NCBI GenBank assembly: GCA_030652635.1
Contig: JAUSPW010000501.1
Coordinates: 1-5,376 of the forward strand
Direction of reading: 5' to 3'
DNA: 5,376 nt
Source of the DNA: Pseudohongiella sp.
GTDB lineage: Bacteria; Pseudomonadota; Gammaproteobacteria; Pseudomonadales; Pseudohongiellaceae
Made by a program: the position numbers and the translations under genes. The notes beneath the pieces are model-generated. The model saw only the letters and a list, made by a program, of their open reading frames with translations. It searched no databases and was not told the origin of the DNA. This document shows, in pieces, positions 1 through 5,376 of the stretch (position 1 is its first letter; each line of letters opens with the position of its first letter).

Positions 1-757
1 TGGTGCGGCTGAACACCAGCACCTGATACCAGTTATTGCTGCTGATCAGATGACTGAGCAATTCAGTTTTGCGGGATTTGTCCACCGGGTGCAGCGTTTG
101 CGTGACACGTTCGGCGGTTGTGTTCATCGGCGCAACACTGATCTGCACCGGATTCTGCAACAAACCGCGCGCCAGCTCCTGAATTTCGCCAGAGAAGGTC
201 GCAGAGAACAGCAGGTTCTGGCGTTTTTTCGGCAGCATCGCCAGTACTTTCTTGATGTCTTTGATAAAACCCATGTCGAGCATGCGGTCGGCTTCATCGA
301 GAATCAGAATTTCAACTTTGTCGAACTTCACCGCGTTTTGCTGGTGCAAATCCAGCAGACGACCTGGTGTTGCTACCAGAATGTCGAGACCGCCGCGCAG
401 AATCATCATTTGTGGGTTGATCTTCACGCCGCCGAAAACAACAGCAGAGCGGATTTTCATAAATTTGCCATAGGTCTTGATACTGTCATGTACCTGAGCC
501 GCCAGTTCGCGGGTCGGGGTCAGTATCAAGGCGCGAATCTGGCCATTACTGGTGCGCTCGCCGCCTTCCAGTTTTTGCAGTAAAGGCAAGGTAAATCCGG
601 CGGTTTTGCCGGTGCCCGTCTGGGCTGACGCCATCAGATCGCCACCGGCCAGAATGGCAGGGATGGCTTGGGCTTGAATAGGGGTGGCTTCGGTGTATTG
701 TTGCTCGGCAACAGCTTTAAGCAGGGCTTCTGACAAGCCCAGATTTGCAAAACTCAT
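1..757 (-). CDS. rhlE: ATP-dependent RNA helicase RhlE, N-terminal part (cut by window edge)
   Basis: DEAD-box RNA helicase of the RhlE group, a cytoplasmic ATP-dependent enzyme that unwinds short RNA duplexes in ribosome assembly and mRNA turnover. Translation from the ATG at 757 gives 252 residues open to the left edge. Visible motifs in order: Q motif around 21-28 (Y-T-E-A-T-P-I-Q), Walker A AQTGTGKT at 45-52, PTREL at 81-85, TPGR at 130-133, DEAD at 154-157, SAT at 185-187, then the start of the second RecA-like domain ending in VLVFSRT. The opening MSFANLGLSEALLKAV is typical of RhlE. All core motifs of domain 1 are intact; the C-terminal helicase motifs and the usual basic tail lie outside the window. 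The start is supported by AAGGA five bases upstream. It is divergent from the receptor gene. RhlE is favoured over SrmB, DbpA or CsdA from the N-terminus, but the tail that would settle this is missing. Confidence 0.95.
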   Translation of the reverse strand, partial: MSFANLGLSEALLKAVAEQQYTEATPIQAQAIPAILAGGDLMASAQTGTGKTAGFTLPLLQKLEGGERTSNGQIRALILTPTRELAAQVHDSIKTYGKFMKIRSAVVFGGVKINPQMMILRGGLDILVATPGRLLDLHQQNAVKFDKVEILILDEADRMLDMGFIKDIKKVLAMLPKKRQNLLFSATFSGEIQELARGLLQNPVQISVAPMNTTAERVTQTLHPVDKSRKTELLSHLISSNNWYQVLVFSRT

Positions 758-762
758 TGATA

Positions 763-767
763 TCCTT
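763..767 (-). promoter_or_regulatory. Ribosome binding site of rhlE
   Basis: On the minus strand AAGGA lies five bases before the ATG at 757. It fixes the start that gives the standard RhlE N-terminus. A perfect inverted repeat begins four bases further upstream, so a hairpin there would sit directly against this site. Confidence 0.75.
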
Positions 768-771
768 GAAG

Positions 772-786
772 GGTGCACAGTGCACC
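772..786. repeat. Perfect 7-bp inverted repeat next to the rhlE ribosome binding site
   Basis: GGTGCAC and GTGCACC flank a single central base, making a 15-bp near-perfect palindrome. Its left edge is 15 bases from the rhlE start codon and 4 bases from the AAGGA site. As DNA it has the form of a dimeric repressor operator. As RNA in the rhlE leader it would form a short 6-bp stem with a 3-base loop beside the ribosome binding site. The role is inferred from position only. Confidence 0.5.
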
Positions 787-828
787 TGATCGGGTAGCCT
801 CTATCACAGATCCATCATTGGTTCTGGA

Positions 829-858
829 CTCGGGCCAGTGGTACAGCGAATGCCCGAG
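829..858. repeat. Inverted repeat, 7-bp arms, in the intergenic region
   Basis: CTCGGGC at 829-835 is the exact reverse complement of GCCCGAG at 852-858, with a 16-base loop. The right arm is shared with the next inverted repeat (853-880), so the two stems cannot form at the same time in one RNA. There is no T-run on either side, so it is not an intrinsic terminator. Confidence 0.4.
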
Positions 859-880
859 AGAACCTGTTACAGGTTCCGGG
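853..880. repeat. Long interrupted palindrome, 8+4 bp arms
   Basis: GAACCTGT at 860-867 and ACAGGTTC at 869-876 are perfect reverse complements around one central T, a 17-bp palindrome. Outside it, CCCG at 853-856 pairs with CGGG at 877-880, leaving a three-base bulge on one side. The 17-bp core has the form of an operator for a dimeric regulator, for example of TetR type, but I do not recognise the specific site. As RNA it would make a stable bulged hairpin in an rhlE leader, competing with the stem at 829-858. Confidence 0.5.
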
Positions 881-1080
881 GCCTTATTTGCAGAATCATG
901 TATTGCAGCGATTGCAGTCATTACGACATGCCTCGGTAAACAGAACACTGTTGCCCAATAACAGGGGCTTGAACAGGTGTAACCCAGGCAGGCGATTCGT
1001 CAAAGGCAGGCACTCTACCACAGGATCAGCCGACAGGACAGCTACAATGCGCCAAAGCGAGCACAAAGCCATTGCCAGAA

Positions 1081-1117
1081 GAGGCGGTTTTTAAGTAAGT
1101 TACCGCCTCAACTTTTT
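1081..1117 (+). terminator. Terminator-like hairpin upstream of the receptor gene (possible attenuator)
   Basis: GAGGCGGT at 1081-1088 pairs perfectly with ACCGCCTC at 1102-1109 around a 13-base AT-rich loop. Two A and a C follow, then five T at 1113-1117. In the plus direction this has the shape of a weak intrinsic terminator; on the minus strand no T-run follows, so it would work one way only. It ends 18 bases before the receptor start at 1127, with no gene directly upstream to terminate. It may therefore be an attenuator in the receptor leader, the end of a small upstream transcript, or a structure shielding the start region. The large loop and the spacer before the T-run lower confidence in termination. 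Confidence 0.4.
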
Positions 1118-1126
1118 AAAAGACGC

Positions 1127-3334
1127 ATGAGAATTTCAATAATGACTCGCATTACCCTATCCGCTGCGGTCCGGCGAGCAGTTTTGCTCGGCCCGCTGTT
1201 ATCGATTGCCCTGTTGTCGGAGTCCAGCAGGTTACAAGCACAGGAAGTGGCTAACGATAGTTCTACGGTTGTATATCCAGCAGCCTATTTTTCACAGTGG
1301 TCACCTGTTACCGCACAGGACATGATGAACCGTATCCCCGGCATGAGTTCTACCGGTGGTGGTGGTGGTGGTGGTGGGTTTGGTGGCGGTGGCGGCCCCG
1401 GTGGCGGTGGTGGCGGTCGAGGTCTGGGTGGCGGCGGTGGCAACCAGATTCTGATTGATGGCAAACGTGTGGCGGGTAAAAGCAACGAGGCAAATGCACA
1501 GCTGGCGCGTATTTCCGCAGATAAAGTACTGCGCATCGAATTGATCCGTGGCACATCAACCGATCTGGACGTGCGCGGTGATCAGATTGTTAACATCGTG
1601 TTGTCAGAAGCCTTGTCGAATCGCTCATACTCCTATGAGGCCAATACGGATCTTAATGACGATGGCCGCCTGCAACCGGGTGGAAAAATAGCCGTTAATG
1701 GCCAGTATGGTGGTCTTACCTATCTGTTCAGTGGCGAAATGGAGCCGCGCAATAGTTACCAATCCAGCTTCGAAAGCAGTGTATTGGGCGATTTTTCCGC
1801 CAACGACACCATCAGTGAAGAGCGCACGCGTGATCAGTACACCTACGCGACAGCCGCCAACCTGGGGTATGAAATCAATCTTAACAGCAGCGTGCGGCTG
1901 AACCTGTTGTACGGTAATTCCGATAACGAAAACGAAGTGCTTCGCGATATCACCAATCTGCGTGTGACGCCCAACACGGTTGATCGTGAACGTGAGGATA
2001 ACCCCGGACGAAGTAACAATTGGGAAATTGGTGGTGACTATGAGTTGCGTCTTGCCAACAACCACTTGTTCAAGGCGCTGTTTATTCTGAATGAGCGCGA
2101 TGACAACAACACCCGTGAGCGTTTTGACACCGATAACAGTGGCAACTGGAGCAAGGATCTGTTTCTGAACTCGCACTCGATTACCTCTGAAGAAATTGTG
2201 CGTTCGTCGTACTCCATGGCCTTGCCTGCCGGGCAAGGTATCGAATTTGGCGCAGAACGTGCGGTGACCACACTAGATTCGGCCTTGCGACTTGGATTGC
2301 GCAGCAGCACCGGTGCTGTATCCGCTAACCACGGTGGCTTGACGCCGCAAGTGGTCAGTAACGGTGTATCCACCGTTGAAGAGGTGCGATACGAGCCGTT
2401 TGTGGTGCATAACTGGCAGTTGAGCCCACGCCTGTCATTGGAAAGTTCGATGCTGTACGAACTGTCTGAAATCACCCAGACCGGCGATGTATTCAAACAG
2501 CGCGATTTCAGTTTTCTGAAACCAAAACTGGATATGCGTTTTGAAATGCGCCCCGGTTTGCAGCTGCGCGGCACAGTGTACAAAACCGTTCGTCAACTGA
2601 GCTTCTCGGATTTTGTGGCGTCCAGTGATGAGCGTGACAATGACGCCGAAACCATGGCGGGCAATGCCGATCTGGTGCAGGAGCAGGTGCTGTATGCGGA
2701 TTTCAGTACCGAGTATCGCTTGCCGCAGGATATGGGTGTGGTTGAAGGGACCTTGTCGTACATGAAGCACCTTGATGTGATTGAGCGTGTGGATGCCACC
2801 GTACCTGGCGGCAGTCCGCAGTCTGCCAACGGCAACATTGGTGATGGCACAATGTTGGTGTTTCGCGGTAATGCCAGTGTGCGTCTGACGAAGTTCAACA
2901 TGCCTAACCTGATGTTGATCAGCAGTCTGGAAATCAAAGACTCGGAGATCACCGATCCGTTTCTGGGCACTAATCGCCGTTTCCAGAACTTCGATCGCGG
3001 TCGTTTCCAACTGGGTTTCCGACACGATATCCCTTCGTATCGCATCACCTATGGTGCTAACTGGAATAACCGCTTTGATGGCAACATCAAGCGTTACGAT
3101 ATCAACAATATCGAAAGATACTCGGGTGAGCCAAACGTCAGTGTGTATGCGGAGTACGTGACGTCACGCAACATTCGCATCCGCTTTGATGCGCGCAGCC
3201 TCACAAATAACAATCAGTGTCGAGAGCGTTCACGTTACGCAAACACCATTGCAAACAGCAATATTACCGAAATTGAGTCCTTCTGCTCGATTGCGCACCG
3301 CGTGATGTCGATCAAGATCAACGGTACGTTCTGA
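1127..3334 (+). CDS. TonB-dependent receptor-like outer-membrane protein with glycine-rich plug
   Basis: Predicted outer-membrane beta-barrel of the TonB-dependent receptor class, 735 residues, substrate unknown. Residues 1-38 form a signal peptide: basic start, hydrophobic core at about 18-31, cleavage likely after LQA at 38. The mature start carries a TonB-box-like STVVYPA at 46-52. The plug follows, with VTAQDMMNRIPGM at 61-73, a glycine tract at 77-105, NQILIDGKRV at 106-115 and the plug end RGDQIVNIVL at 150-159. The rest alternates short strands with Asp/Asn-rich loops, as in a barrel, and ends in phenylalanine, the usual outer-membrane assembly signal. The only two cysteines are 698 and 720, near the end. 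The start is uncertain: ATG at 1127 has only a weak AAAAGA upstream, and ATG at 1142 (residue 6) would also leave a good signal peptide. It is monocistronic, with a hairpin before and a terminator after. No partner gene indicates siderophore, sugar or peptide uptake. Confidence 0.85.
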   Translation: MRISIMTRITLSAAVRRAVLLGPLLSIALLSESSRLQAQEVANDSSTVVYPAAYFSQWSPVTAQDMMNRIPGMSSTGGGGGGGGFGGGGGPGGGGGGRGLGGGGGNQILIDGKRVAGKSNEANAQLARISADKVLRIELIRGTSTDLDVRGDQIVNIVLSEALSNRSYSYEANTDLNDDGRLQPGGKIAVNGQYGGLTYLFSGEMEPRNSYQSSFESSVLGDFSANDTISEERTRDQYTYATAANLGYEINLNSSVRLNLLYGNSDNENEVLRDITNLRVTPNTVDREREDNPGRSNNWEIGGDYELRLANNHLFKALFILNERDDNNTRERFDTDNSGNWSKDLFLNSHSITSEEIVRSSYSMALPAGQGIEFGAERAVTTLDSALRLGLRSSTGAVSANHGGLTPQVVSNGVSTVEEVRYEPFVVHNWQLSPRLSLESSMLYELSEITQTGDVFKQRDFSFLKPKLDMRFEMRPGLQLRGTVYKTVRQLSFSDFVASSDERDNDAETMAGNADLVQEQVLYADFSTEYRLPQDMGVVEGTLSYMKHLDVIERVDATVPGGSPQSANGNIGDGTMLVFRGNASVRLTKFNMPNLMLISSLEIKDSEITDPFLGTNRRFQNFDRGRFQLGFRHDIPSYRITYGANWNNRFDGNIKRYDINNIERYSGEPNVSVYAEYVTSRNIRIRFDARSLTNNNQCRERSRYANTIANSNITEIESFCSIAHRVMSIKINGTF
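1355..1441 (+). repeat. GGT/GGC trinucleotide tract encoding a polyglycine stretch
   Basis: This is an in-frame run of GGN codons inside the receptor gene, beginning with seven perfect GGT units (1355-1375) and continuing as mixed GGT/GGC. It encodes runs of 8, 5, 6, 1 and 5 glycines broken by F85, P91, R98 and L100. Because the unit is three bases, slippage would change the length of the loop without breaking the frame. The opposite strand reads as a proline-rich ORF, which is only its shadow. Confidence 0.9.
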
Positions 3335-3353
3335 GAGTTATCGTGGTTGCAAT

Positions 3354-3387
3354 AAAAAAAGCCCTGACTTGATCAGGGCTTTTTTTT
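3354..3387. terminator. Bidirectional intrinsic terminator between convergent genes
   Basis: Seven A (3354-3360), then GCCCTGA (3361-3367), a five-base loop, TCAGGGC (3373-3379) and eight T (3380-3387). The GC-rich 7-bp stem is followed by a T-run on both strands, so it can end the receptor transcript on the plus strand and the ABC transporter transcript on the minus strand. It starts 20 bases after the receptor stop and lies 17 bases beyond the permease stop. Confidence 0.93.
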
Positions 3388-3403
3388 GAACAGACGCGAC
3401 TTT

Positions 3404-4759
3404 TTAGGCATGCCGCAGCGCCTCTACCGGATCCATGTTGGCGGCGCGGATAGATGGATAGATTCCAAACACAACACCAATCAGTGCAGATATGGAAAAA
3501 GCCAGTAACGGCGCTGTCACTGTCACAATGGTGGTCATTCCCCAGAAAATGGAAATGATGACGGGGATGAGTATGCCGATCACCACCCCGATCAAACCTC
3601 CGACCCCTGACAATATCACCGCCTCGATCAAAAATTGCTGAACAATGTCTTTTTTGCGTGCGCCCAATGCGCGGCGGATACCAATTTCGCGGGTGCGTTC
3701 AGTGACACTGGCCAGCATGATATTCATGATGCCAATGCCACCCACCAACAAGGAAATGCCGGCAATGGCACCAGCCACAATCTGATCGCGCAATGCGCTT
3801 TCTTCAGCCTGTCGGATCAGCGCCAAAGGCACTTCTACCGCGTAGTCCACGCGGCGATGTCGTCGTTCCAGAATCTGCTCGATAATTTGACCAACCGCTT
3901 CAACCTGCTCTTGATCCTGAACCTGAATAATGGCTTCGTGCAATTCAACCGTTTCCATCTCCACACCACTGGATGCCTGTCGCACCAGGGTTTCTCCAAA
4001 GCGATAACGAGCAGCGGATAGTGGAATAAATATCCGGGTAGGTGCTGCGTTGGAGCTGCCAGCCTGGCTACGCCCTAAGTTGGAGTAGGCCTCGGGTTCC
4101 ATCACACCAATGATGTTGTAGTAGTTGCCATCGATGCGGATGCTTTCACCCAACGGGTCGGTCATTGGAAACAAAGCACGGGCGACTTCGTCACTAATCA
4201 CCGCGACATTGCGTTGCGCCAACATTTCTTCCTCAGAAAAAAAGCGCCCGGCGCGCAAACTGTAATTACGCGAGATGGGGTAGTCGATGGTGGTGCCTAC
4301 CACGTCAGTGCTGATATCGCGGCCAAGGTGCCTGACATCTTTTTTGATGATGCGTGAGGGAATCACATTGCTGATGCCTGGGATAGTCTGCTGTATGGTC
4401 AGAATGTCTTCGTAGGTCAACCCGTAAGAAATAGACTGCGGGCGCATGTTGTTGCCACCGCTGGCTTCCAGACTCGCGGGTTTGACACTTTTTACAATAA
4501 TGTTGTTACTGCCTAGCGCCCGAAACTGCTGCTGGGCTTCGAAGCTGGCGCCTTCACTGACCGCAAGCATGGAAATCACCGCGGCGACACCGATCACAAT
4601 GCCAAGCACAGTGAGCAGAGAGCGTAATCCATGAGCATAGATGCTCTTGATGCCGACCTCGGCAGTCTTTCTAAAACGCGTCCAGTACACGGGTTGCAAA
4701 TGTAGCTTGATGCGCTGAAAAACCGCCAGTACGGCGGGGTGTTTAATGACTTCGTTCAT
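3404..4759 (-). CDS. MacB-type ABC transporter permease
   Basis: Inner-membrane permease of the MacB/FtsX export family, 451 residues, which works with the ATPase encoded just upstream. MacB systems move substrates from the periplasm or outer leaflet outward by mechanical coupling; the substrate here is unknown. Visible layout: an N-terminal cytoplasmic stretch of about 45 residues, TM1 at about 48-67 (LLTVLGIVIGV), a periplasmic MacB core domain at about 70-325 opening with FRALGSNNIIVKS, then three membrane segments at about 327-350, 379-405 and 415-435. The coupling motif TERTREIGIRRALGA is at 353-367 and the end DPVEALRHA is typical. The start is ATG 4759, preceded by AGGGTGGA and overlapping the ATPase gene by 17 bases, which suggests translational coupling. 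A longer in-frame reading from 4819 only reads through the ATPase end. The N-terminal stretch before TM1 is somewhat long compared with fused MacB. LolC/E is less likely because the coupling and periplasmic motifs match MacB. Confidence 0.93.
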   Translation of the reverse strand: MNEVIKHPAVLAVFQRIKLHLQPVYWTRFRKTAEVGIKSIYAHGLRSLLTVLGIVIGVAAVISMLAVSEGASFEAQQQFRALGSNNIIVKSVKPASLEASGGNNMRPQSISYGLTYEDILTIQQTIPGISNVIPSRIIKKDVRHLGRDISTDVVGTTIDYPISRNYSLRAGRFFSEEEMLAQRNVAVISDEVARALFPMTDPLGESIRIDGNYYNIIGVMEPEAYSNLGRSQAGSSNAAPTRIFIPLSAARYRFGETLVRQASSGVEMETVELHEAIIQVQDQEQVEAVGQIIEQILERRHRRVDYAVEVPLALIRQAEESALRDQIVAGAIAGISLLVGGIGIMNIMLASVTERTREIGIRRALGARKKDIVQQFLIEAVILSGVGGLIGVVIGILIPVIISIFWGMTTIVTVTAPLLAFSISALIGVVFGIYPSIRAANMDPVEALRHA

Positions 4760-5376
4760 CAGATTCCACCCTGCCGTCACGCAGCCTGATTTGCCGCTGA
4801 GAGCGTTCGGCCAGTTCATCGGAGTGCGTCACCATAATCAGGGTTTTACCTTGTTGATGCAGTTCGTCAAACAGATTCAGAATTTCCGCGCCGGATTTTG
4901 AATCAAGGTTACCGGTCGGTTCATCTGCCAGAATGATCAGCGGATCATTGGACAGTGCCCGGGCAATCGCAACACGCTGTTGCTGGCCCCCGGAGAGCTC
5001 AAATGGCCGGTGTTCCAGTCGATCGCCAAGACCAACACGGGCCGCCAGTTCGGTGGCGATGTGACGGCTTTCTTCTGCTGGATGTCCCTGATAAAACAAC
5101 GGCAGTTCGATGTTCTCCAGCACGGTCAGTTGTGGAATCAGATTATAAGATTGAAAAATAAACCCCAGCCGAGCGCCCCGGATGGCCGAGAGTTCGTTGT
5201 CGTTCATTTGTGAGGTGTCTTTGTCGCCCAGAAAATACCGGCCTGAGGTGGGCTGGTCTAGACAACCCAGGATATTCATCAAAGTTGATTTTCCGCAACC
5301 TGACGGCCCCATGATGCTGATGTAGTCGCCATGATAAAAATCAATACAGATGCCATGCAGCACTTGCACTGCCAGT
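4743..5376 (-). CDS. ABC transporter ATPase, MacB/LolD type (N-terminus cut by window edge)
   Basis: Cytoplasmic nucleotide-binding subunit that powers the downstream MacB-type permease. The frame is open to the right edge. A GTG at 5369 could be taken as a start but is more likely an internal valine, because the family normally has about 20-30 residues before this point and the reading continues upstream as L-A-V-Q-V-L-H-G. Counting from that valine as residue 1: Walker A GPSGCGKST at 21-29, Q-loop glutamine 73 in FIFQSYNL, signature LSGGQ at 125-129, Walker B ILADEP at 146-151 with catalytic E150, D-loop NLDS at 154-157, and switch histidine 182 in MVTHS. All catalytic residues are present, so it should be active. 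The stop lies 17 bases inside the permease gene. A MacA/HlyD-like adaptor gene may lie upstream outside the window. Confidence 0.95.
   Translation of the reverse strand, partial: LAVQVLHGICIDFYHGDYISIMGPSGCGKSTLMNILGCLDQPTSGRYFLGDKDTSQMNDNELSAIRGARLGFIFQSYNLIPQLTVLENIELPLFYQGHPAEESRHIATELAARVGLGDRLEHRPFELSGGQQQRVAIARALSNDPLIILADEPTGNLDSKSGAEILNLFDELHQQGKTLIMVTHSDELAERSQRQIRLRDGRVESDERSH
4765..4772 (-). promoter_or_regulatory. Ribosome binding site of the permease, inside the ATPase gene
   Basis: On the minus strand AGGGTGGA lies five bases before the ATG at 4759, within the last codons of the ATPase. It decides the permease start in favour of 4759 over the upstream in-frame ATG at 4819. Confidence 0.65.

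Larger units (their letters stand above)
758..1126. other. Divergent intergenic region rhlE / TonB-dependent receptor gene
   Basis: This 369-base stretch between two divergent genes has no confidently coding ORF. The short ORFs across it (about 55-70 codons on both strands) resemble no family I know. It must hold the promoters of both genes, but I could not find a convincing -35/-10 pair for either. A lone TACAAT at 1043-1048 resembles a -10 box for the receptor gene but lacks a good -35. The clear structure is a set of inverted repeats at 772-786, 829-858, 853-880 and 1081-1109, described separately. No tRNA or known riboswitch consensus was recognised. Confidence 0.8.

Noticed and set aside
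50..583. 177-codon plus-strand ORF at the left end
   Set aside because: It lies opposite rhlE, whose complete set of helicase motifs is on the minus strand.
860..876. Half-sites ACCTGT and ACAGGT match those of a lux box
   Set aside because: In a lux box the half-sites are separated by about eight bases; here there is one base, and no LuxR/LuxI gene is in view.
773..961. 62-codon plus-strand ORF in the intergenic region
   Set aside because: No plausible ribosome binding site, no family resemblance, and it overlaps the palindromes and the opposite-strand leader ORF.
985..1011. Direct repeat GGCAGGC, two copies
   Set aside because: Only seven bases, two copies, with no regular spacing or further units; it can be chance.
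1127..1240. Twin arginine (residues 16-17) in the signal peptide, possibly a Tat signal
   Set aside because: The surrounding residues do not fit the S-R-R-x-F-L-K pattern, and outer-membrane barrels use the Sec route.
1285..1554. Proline-rich ORF on the minus strand
   Set aside because: It is the reverse complement of the GGT/GGC tract inside the receptor gene; signal peptide, plug motifs and terminal phenylalanine all support the plus-strand reading.
1635..3025. Long minus-strand ORFs of 150-200 codons across the receptor gene
   Set aside because: Their sequences lack recognisable domains and they mirror the coding frame of the receptor.
4760..4819. Permease start at the upstream ATG 4819
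   Set aside because: The extra 20 residues only read the ATPase 3' end in another frame; ATG 4759 has a good ribosome binding site and gives a family-like N-terminus.

Overview
The window looks like ordinary chromosome from a Gram-negative bacterium, most likely a gammaproteobacterium. The evidence is an RhlE-type DEAD-box helicase, an outer-membrane TonB-dependent receptor-like protein, and a MacB-family export ABC transporter, all with balanced base composition. A free-living member of the Cellvibrionales/Alteromonadales type would fit, but that placement is inference from protein style and not from any marker gene. I see no mobile element, CRISPR array, tRNA or rRNA.

Layout. Positions 1-757 (minus strand) hold the N-terminal 252 residues of RhlE, cut by the left edge. 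Positions 758-1126 are a 369-base divergent intergenic region with several inverted repeats: one just upstream of the rhlE ribosome binding site, a pair of overlapping, mutually exclusive stems further up, and a GC-rich stem followed by a T-run just upstream of the next gene. Positions 1127-3334 (plus strand) encode a 735-residue TonB-dependent receptor-like protein whose plug domain carries a long glycine tract encoded by GGT/GGC repeats. A strong terminator, usable in both directions, sits at 3354-3387. It separates this gene from the convergent minus-strand operon, in which the ATPase (4743 to beyond 5376) is followed by the permease (3404-4759) with a 17-base overlap.

How the genes work together. 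The ATPase and permease clearly form one MacB-type export complex, with the ATPase and permease as separate proteins. A periplasmic adaptor (MacA/HlyD type) would be expected upstream, outside the window. The receptor-like gene is a single-gene unit with its own upstream region and terminator; nothing nearby reveals its substrate. RhlE is a housekeeping RNA helicase transcribed divergently from it. I found no convincing new multi-gene system. The points most worth a second look are the glycine-expanded plug domain, the receptor's only two cysteines in its last loop, and the structured leader region of rhlE.
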